DNA of 64,000 nucleotides from Tetraselmis striata (GCA_006384855.1 VCJN01003381.1:1-64000), one strand, 5' to 3'; shown: positions 1 through 11,110, numbered from the stretch's first letter. Program-made: numbers and translations. Notes: generated from the letters alone by a model not told the origin.

Positions 1-76
1 CCCGCGGCAGCTGCACCACATGCATGGGAAGCGCAATCTACAGCCGCGACTACATGTCTATGACATAGCTTTTATG

Positions 77-77
77 T

Positions 78-108
<31 letters not shown>

Positions 109-135
109 GGGAAGGAGAGGGAGAGGGAGAGGGAG

Positions 136-174
<39 letters not shown>

Positions 175-211
175 TAACGAGAGGCAGACACAGAGAGAGA
201 GAGAGAGAGAA
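77..211. repeat. GA/CT microsatellite
   Basis: An interrupted (GA)n tract with GGGA and GGAGA variants. Its translations are pure Ser-Leu repeats and are not genes. Confidence 0.95.
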
Positions 212-3010
212 ACATAACATGGGGCTGCAGGTGGTTTGAGGGCACCATGGCATCCCAGTTGGGTAAACAGTTTTATGCAATCTATGTGCATTGTTTTACA
301 TCTTTACTAGTGCGAAGGTGCATTTTCCCTGGTGATAAAGCCGGACGATGTGTTGCCACCTTCCAGGGCATTCAGCGTCGCCGGTACACACTGTTATTGG
401 AAAACGCATTGAAAGGCTGCTGGGATGCTGTCGCGTAATCAGTAACACAATCGGTAGTGCGCGAATATTCATAGTTTGTGCCGGAATCTACGGATGACTC
501 AAACATAAAAAGTACTAAGTAATCCATAATCGATGGAAGTAACCGACCCAAACAACGCACTTTCTTCTTGCAAAAATCGACTCCCAACACTGCTAAGATG
601 TACCTGTCAGTTTTTCTTTCGACCAATCCAAACCATCAGCAAATTTATTTCATTCTATACAGATTCCATTTCGATTGCCCCAGAGGGCCTCATGATAGAC
701 TGCTAATCTGAATAATTCCCCTGTAAGTAGATATGTGCGTGCATGGCACAAAGATGCGCAACATTGCGGGCAGGGGATAGGGGGGGGGGGGGGGGGGGGG
801 GGGGCATCGTGACTGCATCTATGAACACCAGTTCACAGAGTTTGTGGATTGGCAATGGATGCTTCCGGGGTTTGGCGTGAAGGACTCCCCGCAAGCAGGC
901 ACAGCTTGTTTAACGGTTTTCCTATTGTATGGCTGACCACCTCCGCGATTCCGGCAATGGAAACACACTACCCGAAGGGCACCTCCGGCGGGAAGACGAC
1001 CCGCCGCCGGGCGCTGTGACACTATCGATGGCTCCGCCCCTCCCTCGGCTAGATTTGGCATAGCACCAGGGAGGCGATTGCTGGACTACGCAGCATGGAG
1101 ACTTGTCAGCTGTTTATCTAGGGAGGAAGCAAAGCTAACACAGTACATAGTGTACTAAACATATTGATGGGGAATGTGTACGAGCTCAAAGCCCCCCCCC
1201 CCCCCCCCCCTGCCCCCTCAAGCAGATGCCCGCAGGGGTGGGGGTGCGCCTACGCTCAGCACTGCGGGCGGCTGGGAGGCGTCACCTAGGGGAAGTGGGC
1301 ACCATGTTCTTGAGCTTGCCGGGAACTGTGAGGTGGGTGGGATCTGCGGGCGGAGAGCAGCATATGTCAGGGACACGCCAGGCCGCAGCGGGTTCCCAGA
1401 AGCGTTTTGGCACCAGCTGAGAAATGAATGCCAGGGCAAACCAAGCTTTGGGGTAACCCGCCAGTAGCACGCACCATTGCTGCGCTCGGCGATGTCGGCG
1501 ATGGTGAGCTTGATAGCCTGCTTCCCAGCAGGGGTGTCCTACAGGCATGGCAAGTTCTGCCATGGTTAGCAGCTGGGTTATGAAAAATGATTTCAAAACG
1601 TGCATGTCCCATGACCGATATGGCCGGGGTCCTTGCCATGATTTTCTTGAAATCATCGAGCCAGTCCTGCGGCTCGCGGTGAAGTTCCACGAAGACCATT
1701 GTGACGGATTTGTCTACCAGCCCTGACTAGCCTTCTACACCTGTTCAGGAGATGCAGTCGGTCAGTCCCTGAAGGCAAAACGAAATACACGCAAGGGGAA
1801 AGAAAAAGCTCCGCCCGATCAGTAACACCACCAAATACGCAAGCGAGCACATGGCTTTGACGTTTTGTTGCGCCTCTTTTTCGAAACCACTGATATTCAG
1901 AATGGTTGCAGGCCGCGTGGCATCTCGCGCGCACGAAGGCCCGGAAGGGGGGGGGGGCGGGGGGGATCCGCAATAGACATAGATAGGTAGGGTGCCTGAG
2001 CCACGGGGACTCCGAGATGTCCCCAGAGCCACAGCTTCCGCCACAGTCCCAATATCGAACCACACCAAGAATCCCAGCCCGGGTGCATTTCGCCCGCGCG
2101 TTACCGCCGTCGCACGGCGTAGATGTGAGTATCCCGCCGAGGGATGCATGCGACACCCGGTGAGCGCCACGATCGCCCGCCCGTACGCCACATGTCGCAT
2201 GGAGACAACTCCAGCGGAGCGGGCGCTGCGAGAACCCCAGCGCCCGTCCAACGCCGCTAGCCAAAACGCGTCAGATGAGGCGGCCGGAAGGCACGGGGGC
2301 GGCAGTGGGGGAGAGGCCAGCGGCGGAGTGGCGACACCCGGGTGGCGTACGCGGGGTGTCCGCCGACGGGCATTGTTTCGCGCCAACACATACATAAACT
2401 GCTAGCGTACTACGCGGAGGTGTACTGTACGCACTCAAGCGGCAGCATGTCTGCCCAGCGACGAAGGACGGCACCAGCAAACCCCGGAACGAACAGCCCG
2501 GACCCAAGGGCATCGGACGAGCATGTGTCATGATGGAGTGCAGAGCTACAGATGGCGCTCAAACCCAAGCGCAATCTCCCCGGTTCTCGAGGAGTGCCCC
2601 CGCGCGTGCGTCCGCTTCTAGAAGCTGCCCCTCGGAGGAATCAAGACAAAATATTACCTGCAAACCTATGCTGCCGGACGAGTGCTGCGATGGGAGCGTG
2701 CAGAGTGGGCACCCACCGTTGCTGCGCCGTGTTGGAGACAGCGGATACTCCGTGGCCTCGAGCCGCCTGTGCGTTTGCGTAACTTTGGCTTCCTGCGTGT
2801 TCCTACTGAGCGAGGCGAAGGGGCGTACTTATCGCTGGACTGAGCACGCAATGCTGAACACGGCGCAGCGCTGCTCGGCACACTCGGTCTGGCACGATGC
2901 TGTCTGGCCGGCATGCGCTCACGGCCAAGGACATGCGCCGTTCTACATTAATACAATTACAGCTACACGCAATGCGGGAATACATTACTTACCGGTACCA
3001 GTACCGCAGC
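212..3010. other. no firm gene; homopolymer tracts and a weak exon candidate
   Basis: I see no complete gene in this stretch. It holds a 25-base G run (780-804), a 19-base C run (1192-1210) and a G-rich patch near 1948-1965. Apart from the weak minus-strand exon pair listed separately, the open frames overlap on both strands and lack recognisable motifs. Confidence 0.5.
1488..1720 (-). CDS. possible exon pair, tautomerase-like (weak)
   Basis: Two short minus-strand pieces look coding. The first, near 1636-1715, reads VTMVFVELHREPQDW, which resembles the C-terminal VTVVF-x-E-x(3)-E-x-W stretch of 4-oxalocrotonate tautomerase-like proteins. After a possible intron ending in TGCCTGTAG, the second (about 1488-1548) reads TPAGKQAIKLTIADIAERSN, which resembles the helix after the N-terminal strand of the same fold. 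The order, end of one domain then start of another, would fit tandem tautomerase domains. No complete model could be built, no start is visible, and the similarity is short. This could equally be a gene remnant or chance. Confidence 0.2.
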
Positions 3011-3156
3011 GACTGGTGTGAATTACAAAAAGGACAGTTCCCCAGAATTAGAAAATCAACACAGCAAGCCGCCTAAAAGCGGCCCGCATCCCGCATGAGG
3101 CGGGATGGATGAGTGATATGCGCACGGTTCAGAGTCCGGGCCACGCGAGCACGTGT
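3011..3156 (-). mobile_element. 5'-truncated non-LTR element, copy 1 of a tandem triplet
   Basis: This is only the 3' end of the element whose longest copy starts at 3528. Read on the minus strand it holds two hairpin-forming segments (GCGGGATG... and GCCGC-TTTTAG-GCGGC) followed by the tail TTTTTGTAATTCACACCAGT. The copy is about 145 bp, with the same 3' terminus as its two neighbours and a different 5' truncation point. Confidence 0.8.
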
Positions 3157-3527
3157 AGCGACTGGTGTGAATTACAAAAAGGACAGTTCCCCAGAATTAG
3201 AAAATCAACACAGCAAGCCGCCTAAAAGCGGCCCGCATCCCGCATGAGGCGGGATGGATGAGTGATATGCGCACGGTTCAGAGTCCAAGCCACGCGAGCA
3301 CGTGTGTGTGTGGGTGATCCTCGGACGTGCTGTGCAGCTTCAGCAACGGGATGGCAGACGAATCTGCGCCGTCTGATGAGGCAGCGAGCGCGCTCTCGAG
3401 CGGCCACCAAGCTCAGGACCCCGAGGAAATGTCTTGCGAGCAAGGCCTCCTGGTGAGCCCGGGTGATGCACCGAGTGCCCCGCGATGAGAGGGCACCCCG
3501 ATCCGCAGCCAAGCATGCGATACCACA
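3157..3527 (-). mobile_element. 5'-truncated non-LTR element, copy 2 of a tandem triplet
   Basis: About 370 bp of the same 3' region, including the last part of the reading frame, truncated where the longer copy continues (after GCATGCGATACCAC in + orientation). It lies head-to-tail with copies 1 and 3, and each junction falls at ACTGGTGTGAATTAC. Confidence 0.8.
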
Positions 3528-5112
3528 ACTGGTGTGAATTACAAAAAGGGCAGTTCCCCAGAATTAGAAAATCAACACAGCAAGCCGCCTAAAAGCGGCC
3601 CGCATCCCGCATAAGGCGGGATGGATGAGTGATGCGCACACGGTTCAGAGTCCGGGCCACGCGAGCACGTGTGTGTGTAGGTGATCCTCGGACGTGCTGT
3701 GCAGCTTCAGCAACGGGATGGGAGACGAATCTACGCCGTCTGATGAGGCAGCGAGCACGCTCTCGAGCGGCCACTAAGCTCAGGACCCCGAGGAAATCTC
3801 TTGCGAGCAAGGCCTCCTGGTGAGCCCGGGTGATGCACCGAGTGCCCCGCGATGAGAGGGCACCCTGGTCCGCAGCCAAGCATGCGATACCACGCACTGT
3901 GCGGTGCACCCCCTTGCTCACCTCACCCACTGTGCCGAAGACCATGCCCGTGTAATCCGACATATCCAGGATGTCTCGAAGAGGACCCTTCTGTCCGGGC
4001 TCTGTGTTGTGCCACGCCGCGTCCCGCGCAGCCAACCCCCGTTGTATGTCGCCCAACAGGGAGCGCTCAAACCGATCCACAGCTGTGGCCCGGGGCACCG
4101 AAGTGTACTTGACCCCGTACCGCATAGTCTTGAACTCTAGCAGCGTGGACTTCAAGCTCCGGGGATCATAGCTCCCGGTCACGACGTTGAACACCGGAAG
4201 GGAGAGCTCTGCGTCCGGAACTAGGTCCTTGAGTTCATCCCGGGGTACGGTGTTGCCGAGAGGCACTGCCTGCTGGAACAAGTCATCCACCTCCCGCCGT
4301 ACCGCGATACCTAGGTCGTGAACACAGTGATCGCGGAAGGCATCTGCGATAGCGTCGTGCTGTACACGCCAGTGAGCGTCTCCAGGCGCCGGGAGGTTCA
4401 TGAGCGCGTCGCCGTATAGATCAACAAGGACGGGGTTGTGCTCCGTCGAGGGCAGAATAATCTGGCACCCAACCACCGGGGCCAAGCACGGGCTAGGCAG
4501 AAAGAAGTACCCGGCAGCGACCTCTCGCAGCTCATGCGGAGTCATGGCTGTCCGCGCGGTGGGGATGGCCACTGTCCACATGCCTGACGCCGCGTCGAGC
4601 TGGTTGAACAAGATCCGTTCCCTACATGTGGCAGGGAGAGCGCACACCTCATTTCGAAGCCGGGAGTTGTTGGCCTGGTCTAGAAATGCCGTCAGCTCCT
4701 TTTGCGAGCCCGACGCAGCCTCCACTTCCCGCTCCATCTGGCGTGCATCTGCGTCACCGAGATGGCCGGCAGTAGCCGCTTGGAGGCGGCCCCACGCCTC
4801 GCGCATCTCCACGGCGTAGCTGTCCGACCCATGAGCATCGTTGAGGAAGTGGTCATACTGGCGGGCGGAAGAATTTGCGTTGAAGCTGCCTCGGCCAAGT
4901 ACGGACCCGAGCTGTGGGTCGAAGAAACCAGGGGTGGGGGTGTTGGTGCCGGAGTTCCTAGTCAGGAACCTTGGGAGGATGGCGTTCATGCAGCCGATGA
5001 AGGCGGCATCACGAACGGTAGCCATGCGGCGGATGCCAGCTCCCTTCAATCGAGTGGGGACAACTGGTACAGCGGTACCGTAAGCGACTACTCGTACTCG
5101 TTTTATACTCAC
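3528..5112 (-). mobile_element. 5'-truncated non-LTR retroelement, long copy
   Basis: This is the longest copy of the family in the window. It contains a single open frame (3589-5112) and the shared 3' terminal region. It is related to the diverged copy at 58350-59570. The 5' end fades into a TAGCGACTAC-rich sequence near 5090-5112, so no natural start codon or reverse transcriptase domain is present. The element is inferred to be a LINE because copies share one 3' end, differ in 5' truncation, and in one case (14767-14832) carry a flanking target duplication. Confidence 0.7.
3589..5112 (-). CDS. C-terminal part of a non-LTR element protein with PD-(D/E)XK-like motif
   Basis: An open frame of about 500 codons without a credible start, so probably the tail of a longer polyprotein. 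Around codons 210-245 it has LVDLYGDALMNLPAPGD and HWRVQHDAIADAFRDH, which parallel the GDHAL...GD...RHNAIRDAL stretch found downstream of reverse transcriptase in many eukaryotic non-LTR elements. Further on, LVPDAEL is followed about 25 residues later by LLEFKT, which fits the PD-...-(D/E)XK active site of restriction-like endonucleases carried by R2/CRE/NeSL-type elements. The last ~90 residues are Arg-rich and end in the repeated 3' region. The same protein, broken by a stop, is encoded at 58366-59465. The nuclease reading is an inference from motif spacing; no finger or RT motif is visible here. Confidence 0.6.
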   Translation of the reverse strand: MSIKRVRVVAYGTAVPVVPTRLKGAGIRRMATVRDAAFIGCMNAILPRFLTRNSGTNTPTPGFFDPQLGSVLGRGSFNANSSARQYDHFLNDAHGSDSYAVEMREAWGRLQAATAGHLGDADARQMEREVEAASGSQKELTAFLDQANNSRLRNEVCALPATCRERILFNQLDAASGMWTVAIPTARTAMTPHELREVAAGYFFLPSPCLAPVVGCQIILPSTEHNPVLVDLYGDALMNLPAPGDAHWRVQHDAIADAFRDHCVHDLGIAVRREVDDLFQQAVPLGNTVPRDELKDLVPDAELSLPVFNVVTGSYDPRSLKSTLLEFKTMRYGVKYTSVPRATAVDRFERSLLGDIQRGLAARDAAWHNTEPGQKGPLRDILDMSDYTGMVFGTVGEVSKGVHRTVRGIACLAADQGALSSRGTRCITRAHQEALLARDFLGVLSLVAARERARCLIRRRRFVSHPVAEAAQHVRGSPTHTRARVARTLNRVRITHPSRLMRDAGRF

Positions 5113-5355
5113 CTGCTGAAGTAGTGATGTGGCTATACAGGTATGCGTGTGCCTGCGGGAAGGTACGAGTTTATACCGTCGTGCCGCACCTACCGTGCCC
5201 GCAATATAGCCATTGGTACCGGCCGGTAGTGTGTACCTGTACCTGCTGACTGCTGCTGAAGTAGTTACGTGACTATGCGTATGCTTACGGTAAGGTACGA
5301 GTTTATACCGTCGTGGCGCACCTACCGTGCCCGCAATATAGCCACTGGTAGTGCG
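5113..5355. repeat. two-copy tandem repeat, ~140 bp period
   Basis: CTGCTGAAGTAG occurs at 5113 and 5253, and in both units it is followed by AAGGTACGAGTTTATACCGT and GCAATATAGCCA. The two units differ by a few substitutions and indels. Confidence 0.85.
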
Positions 5356-6656
5356 TACCTGTATTGGTACTGCGTAGAACTGATGGTAGCGACGTAGTAA
5401 GCGTAGTAGTCCGATAAACTGGTGAACTAATAAACTAGATGAACGGGTGTGAACTAAAAATGGGGCAGCGACAATCCACCTACCGGTACTAGATTTGTAG
5501 TAGTGCGCATTTGTTTTAGCCGCCCTGATGTAATTAATACCAAAAATCCACCTACTGATAAAAAATAATAAGGAATAGTACTTAAAGAAATCACAACAAT
5601 CCTCCTGATGATGCGGCCTGATGAACTGTTAGTGCGTGTGTAGGGTACCTCTACATCGTCCTTTTTTGGTGATTTCCTGATATATATATATTTGCATGAG
5701 CTAGCTACATTTCCTGATATATCGCCTTCTGCTGCTAGCTCATATAAATACCGGTACCTGTGTACTTACAACCTGTACTGATGCGTCGAGTCCGATTGCA
5801 AGTACCCGGGTCCCAATTTGCGACCATGCGAGCTTTCGTATCCCCGCGCCGCGATGAGCAGCACGGTACCTGTAGCGCCGCTTGTGCGGGCCGCCACGAC
5901 AACCTTATCCAATCCATGATTTCAGCGTTATGACACCGTACTTTTATCGTATGGACTCACGACATTCGCTCGCCGTCGTCCGGCGGCGGCGCAACCTGCT
6001 ACTGCGGGGCGCATTGGCGTGCCCGGTCCCAGGGAAGCTAGCCTCGGAGCCTCTGCAATCCACACAGGTGTCGTCCAAACACAGAAACATCCCAAGGAGC
6101 TGCCACTCTTCGCTTCAGCATGTCTCTCCTCGCGTCAACCATGACCCGCTTCGGTGCGCTGCTGCTTGGGAGTTGTTGCCGGCGAGCGGGGGTCATGTTT
6201 GACGTTCCCAACCGGCCGGACCGCTGCTGGCCCGTAGATCCACTGCACCGTTGGGCCGCCAGTCCCCGTGCTGCACCAGTCACCCCCCTCCCCCAGCACA
6301 TTATCACCCACACAGTGCAAAAGAAGCAAAAGAGGAGCACCGAGTCGCCATTCCCCACGGAAAGCGCGTTTCTGACTTACCTGGGCAGTATGCTTGCCGC
6401 TAGCGACTATACGGGCGCCTTAGACACTGGCGCCTCTTAATACGACTTATATGGACCCCTTTTTGCTCTTTGCGCCCCCCCCCTTCCCCCGGGAAGCGAG
6501 CCGTGTTTTTTATCAAAGGGAAACTGTGGCGAGCCTGCCAGTAGGATGTGAGGGATGTTGGCCCGTGTGCTACGCAGGTGCCAGCATGTCTGGCGTGTCT
6601 GTGCAGAGCAGGCCCGCCTCATCTCAGGCGATGCTGGCCGGCCCCCGCATGGTATT

Positions 6657-6698
<42 letters not shown>

Positions 6699-6789
6699 AA
6701 GCACACACACGCACCGCTAGAATTGCTGGCAGGAGATCCGCTTCGCGTCAGGGGCAGGAACATGTTCTGGTCACTGATGCCCCCCTGCC
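5356..6789. other. mostly noncoding; possible presequence exon near 6120
   Basis: 5356-5990 is AT-richer with short TATATA runs and no coding signal. A plus-strand ATG at 6120 opens a frame beginning MSLLASTMTRFGALLL, which resembles an organelle presequence and might be the first exon of the gene ending at 7158, but no continuous splice model joins them. At 6658-6700 there is a 31-base C run followed directly by a 12-base A run. Confidence 0.35.
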
Positions 6790-7158
6790 GTTGTGAAGGC
6801 CCCCGTCATCGAGTGCGCCAGCCGCCGCAACCCCAAGAAGGAGAAGGCGCAGCGTAACAGGCGGCGCGCCAACGAGCTGAGGAGGCTGGTGCGATCCCCC
6901 ACTCAGCGTTTCTGTCCCCTGTGTCCCACCTTTGGCAACCTTCTGCACCCCTAACGCGTCATGGCGCAGTGCTTACCCCCCTCCCTTTTCTGTTGTGTTT
7001 TGCAGAAGATGCAGAAGAGTGGCCAGAGGCCCGGCTTCTTCCAGAGGCGCAACAACAACAACAACAATGACGAGGCCACCGTGTCCGAGGACTACGTCAG
7101 CCCGTTCCAGTACGACGCACGCGGCGAGCCCCTGGTGTCCACCTCCACCGAGAACTGA
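6790..7158 (+). CDS. last two exons of a small basic, Asn-rich protein
   Basis: Two exons join in frame. The first (from about 6790 to 6888) encodes VVKAPVIECASRRNPKKEK and a run of Arg/Lys, and ends at a GTGCGA donor. The second (7006-7158) follows a TTTTGCAG acceptor and encodes KMQKSGQRPGFFQRR, six Asn residues, then an acidic tail ending in STSTEN and TGA. An in-frame stop lies just before the first exon, so at least one more exon is upstream. I do not recognise the family. The very basic first part would suit an RNA-binding or organellar ribosomal protein, but that is only a guess. A TGTAA signal follows 35 bases after the stop. Confidence 0.5.
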
Positions 7159-7192
7159 GTACACAAATTGCCGACATGTTACCTTTTGTGCG

Positions 7193-7197
7193 TGTAA
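7193..7197 (+). promoter_or_regulatory. TGTAA poly(A)-type signal
   Basis: TGTAA, the chlorophyte polyadenylation signal, lies 35 bases after the TGA of the small basic protein. A five-base motif alone is weak; its position after a stop is the support. Confidence 0.45.
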
Positions 7198-8329
7198 TAG
7201 TTCTGGCAAGGTCCGTTGGGTGAGCCTCCGAGGTTGCTGGGCCCGCTGTGTGTGCTGGCTGTGATCTGCGCCGGTTTTGCTGAACTCTCCTTGGAAGCGA
7301 GTAGGGGCGCGTATCAAAACCGCGACAGCTGCATCGCTCACGGGAGGGGTGTGTGTCGGCGGGTGTATGTGTGTGTGGGGGGGTCTCCTGGGACTCGACT
7401 GTGGACATTCTGCGTGCAGCCGTATGGGCTATGAACCGAATGCACTCGCGAGGGCCAAGCATGCCAACATGTCTCAGCTGGCTGCGTAAATGTGTGAGCT
7501 GCACTACACCTTGAGCTGCAGGAATGCCTCCGGCGGCCTCGCTGTCTTTGCTCAACAGCCAGCATTTCGGCCAACCAAACCACTGTGTGGATTCCGGGGA
7601 CGGGACATGCTCCATCTACCCGGTAGGCGGCCTTCTGCGACCATTGGATAATTACGCGGATAATGTGTCGTCTGCACATGCAGATGGTGTGCCTGGGATC
7701 ACCGGTGTCGGCATGTGCACCGCCTAACAATCGGGCCTTGTCTAATGGCGCCGTCCCTACAGATGGCGGTTTGATGTATGTTTTTTAGCGCCTGGGGGGG
7801 GGAGAGTAGGGGGGGGAGGGGGGGGGCGGGGGGGGGGGGGGAGGGGGAGGGCAGACTGTGTGCCGTTGTTGTAAACAAATACACATTTGGAAAAAGTACC
7901 TGTGTGTTTGCTGTCGTCTGGTTGAGAGTAATGTAATCCTTATGTGGAGGTCAGCCTGGGCACTGGGGCCTGACTTTAGCTGAGGGTCAATTTGGACATC
8001 GCACTGCCTCGAACAGATATCCCTTCCCCCACTGCGGGCATGCGTCCCCACGCTGTCAGCAGCCCTCCGTCCGGAAATCTGCAAGGGCGCGTGGTTGTGT
8101 CATCCAGCCCAGGTAGTGACATTTAAAATAACGCCAGCATGCCACTCGAAGCCGTGGCAAGGCGTTCCGCAGCACTGCTAGTAGCCACCCCTCCTGGCAT
8201 TGCGGGGCCATAACCGGCCTCCTTACTAGTGGTAGCTACCCTGTTTAGCTAGCTCATAGTTTTCAAGCCGCCTCCCTACTGATGGCTCCCATATGATCGC
8301 ACCGAACGCGCCCACCGCATTTCTTTATA
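7198..8329. other. noncoding, with a G-rich tract at 7795-7852
   Basis: I see no supportable gene here. 7795-7852 is almost pure G on the plus strand with occasional A, T or C interruptions. Confidence 0.6.
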
Positions 8330-8592
8330 TAAGGAGTACGAGCACAGAGTGCCAGTACGCTGCCTCATCGGATATTCAGATGCTGGCGTGGATTCGTCCG
8401 CCGTCCCGTCACGTGGCATAAGCTGAAAAGCGCGTCTGTGGATCACCCTCGCACACACGTGCACGCGTGGCCGCGCATTACTCATCCCGCGTCGTGCGGG
8501 CGGATGCGTGGGCTTGTGTCGATCTCCTAGCGCTGCTTTTAGCGGTGGAATTAATTGTTACTGCCCTACTTCTGATGTAATTCACACGAGTA
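8330..8592 (+). mobile_element. diverged 3' end of the same non-LTR family
   Basis: The order of landmarks matches the 3' region of the 3528-5112 element: GCCTCATCGGA, CCGCCGTCCCGT, GATCACCCTCGCACACACGT, CATCCCGC-GTC-GTGCGGG, GCTGCTTTTAGCGGT and finally TGTAATTCACACGAGTAGCG. It is clearly more diverged than the 3 kb copies and carries no intact frame. Confidence 0.6.
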
Positions 8593-9010
8593 GCGACTAC
8601 AGGTCCTGCCGTAGAGCTCCTCAGTGGCGGAGTGCTACTGAGAAGGTGCACTTAGCCGTTCAGAACCGTATCGCGAACTGCTGACCATTTCTAAATCCAC
8701 CTACCTGCCCGTACAAGCACTACGGTTTTGAATATACATTACCCGTACCAACCACCCGTGCGAAGCAGTGCTGCTGCTTGTGCTTCTACCCATATACCGA
8801 AACCCACTCGATCACGACACTGCTGTCACCAGCACCTAGCAGCCACCCGTCAGGTACCCCGCCACCCAGCAGCGCTGCTGTCACCGCCCAGCGGCACCCG
8901 CGACCACAAACCCATCTGTCTGCCGCGGCACGGCTGCGGTCCCGGGTCGGCAGTGCCTCCTCCCTCGTATAACCAGCTTTCCCCTGCGCAGCTACTTCTT
9001 CGCAGCTGTG
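8593..9010. other. upstream region of the 9011 gene
   Basis: No open frame with coding character. This presumably holds the promoter and 5' UTR of the intronless gene; I see no convincing TATA box or other named element. Confidence 0.5.
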
Positions 9011-9311
9011 ATGGACGCGGGCCGGAGCTCGCAGGACGGCGGGCCGGAGCGGGGGGAGCTGGGGTACAGCGGCGGCTGGGCGGGCGGGCGCGGCGGGTTC
9101 CCCAGCTCGGCGGGGGGGCAGCAGCATCAGCAGCAGCCTCGCCCACAGAACGACAGCACGCCCTGGCGCCTGGCGCAGCATGAAGGATTCTACCATGACG
9201 CCATTCCCTATGCGGGGGGTCAGGCGCAGCAGGCGGCGTACATGCACTACGCTTCCGAGCTATACCGGCACCAACAGCAGCAGCACCGCCAGCAGGATCA
9301 CCACGGACACA

Positions 9312-9343
<32 letters not shown>

Positions 9344-11110
9344 GAGGCGGAGCGAGGCTCCTCCTTCCTGGCGCCCTACCGCATGTCCGCACCCAGCCGA
9401 CTACACGCGGACTATACAGACGAGTGGGGCTCGCTGGGGTCTAGGCGCATCGCGCCGAACGGAGGCGGCCCCCGGCGAGGGGTGATGCAGGCGGAGGAGG
9501 CGCTGCACGCTGACGCCAGCGAGGACGCGGGGCGACACGGCCGGCGCGGCTGGTCAGAGATGGGGGCGGTGCTGGCGGGCGGCGATAGGCTGCACGCAGC
9601 GGGGCTGTCTCCGGAGGTGGCGGGCCTGCCGGCGTGGAGCAACGAGCAGTTTGAGGAGGCGACAGTGGAGAAGGCGCGCGACAGTTTCTCGGGCCTGGGC
9701 GGCTTCTTCGCGGCGCAGCGCGAGGGGCAGACGGTGGAGGAGCTCATCTCCAGCGTGGGCGATGAGGAGCTGGCGGTGCCGGACGTCGCGCTGCCCTCCT
9801 CGATCGACCCCAGCTGGCTGCGCGGGCCCAGCTTCCTCACCAACAGCCTTCCCGCCGCGCTGGCCGCGCGCGCCGCCTCCTTCTCGCGCGACGGGCCCGG
9901 CGCCAGCCCCTCCCGCCCCCCCAACGCCAAGCCCACCGGGCGCGGTCCCTCCTTCTCAGGCCGCTCCAACTTAACAGGCGGCGTGGCGTCCATGCTGCTG
10001 GCGGGCCGCGAGCAGCTCATCCAGCTCGCCAGGGAGGGCACCTTTGAGAAGCTGCCGGACAGTGTGGACGGCGCCGAGCAGGGCGGGGGCGGCGGCGACC
10101 CCCTGGCGCGCGGGCGCGCGGAGCTCATCCGGCTGGCCTCCGAGGGCGCCTTTGCCAAGCGGGGCGAGGACGGCGCGGGTGCGGGCGCCGCCGGGGAGGC
10201 GCAGGCGTCCCCGGACAGCCCGCGCCTCCCCGGCGGCGAGCGCGTGCCCTCCTTCACCCTCGCCGGCTCCTTCTTCGCCAAGCAGGCGCCCCCCCGCGCC
10301 CGCAGCCCCACCTACAGCTGCCCCAAGCTCCCCGCCGCGGACTCCCCGCTGGACGCCGCCCGCCCCGTCGCGCGGAGCCCCTGGCCCGCGGGCCCCCACC
10401 CCACGGCCGCGGGGCGCTCGGAGCTGGCGCAGCTGGCGGCGGAGGGCGCCTTCGAGCTGCGCTCCTCCCCGGGCAGCAGCCGCCACAAGCCGGGGTACCC
10501 CAGCGCCCTGGGGCTGCTGGCCGGCGCCACCTGGGACGACACCGCCGCCGGGGCGGCCGCGGCCGCGGCGGCGGGGGAGGGGGAGGGGGAGGGGCTGGAG
10601 GAGATGGTGGTGCGGCGCTCCAGCGCCTCGTGGTCGCGCAAGGAGGCGGCGCGGCGGGCGATGCGGCAGGGGCAGCCGGGCGCGGCGGGGCGGACCTCCG
10701 GGGAGGCCACCCCGGGCCCCGCCTCTGCCCCGCCCGCGTCGCAGGCGCCGGCGCAGCCCGAGGGCGCGGTGCCGTCTCCCAAGCGGTCGCGCCTGGGCGG
10801 CGCCCCCGCGGAGCCGCCCGCGATGGCGGCACAGGAGCTGCACAGGGAGCGCGCCAAGGCGCGGAAGCGCGAGGCGGCGCGGCGGCGCTACCACGACCAG
10901 TTTGCCAAGATCAAGGTGGCGGAGGCGCAGCTGGGGGCGCTGAGGGAGGTGAACGCCGGGCTGGCGGGGGAGCTGGCGGGGGAGGCGGAGGCGGAGGAGG
11001 CGCTGTTCCAGCGGCGCATGGAGCTGGAGGCGGTGCAGCGAGTGCTGACCATGGCCAACCGCACCCTCAAGCGGGAGCTGGCGGACCTGCAGGCGGGCAG
11101 CGGCGACTAG
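9011..11110 (+). CDS. basic-region/coiled-coil regulator, possibly bZIP-like
   Basis: An intronless 699-residue frame with strongly GC-ending codons. The ATG at 9011 is chosen because the codon before it is GTG. A Gln run sits near residues 101-111 (CAG-rich). A 12-15 residue motif occurs three times: REQLIQLAREGTFEK (333), RAELIRLASEGAFAK (369) and RSELAQLAAEGAFEL (469), and related Phe-rich pieces (VPSFTLAGSFFAKQ) lie between them. Residues 609-640 are highly basic (ERAKARKREAARRRYHDQF) and are followed by Leu-rich helical sequence to the end, the layout of a C-terminal bZIP. The basic region lacks the canonical Asn-x7-Arg and the heptads are irregular, so plain coiled coil is possible. The middle is low complexity. 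A nuclear transcriptional role is inferred. TGTAA lies at 11355. Confidence 0.75.

Noticed and set aside
50-291. Two Ser/Leu-rich frames on the minus strand
   Set aside because: Pure translation of the GA/CT microsatellite.
5660-5720. TATATATATA as a promoter
   Set aside because: No transcribed gene starts at a sensible distance; likely simple sequence.
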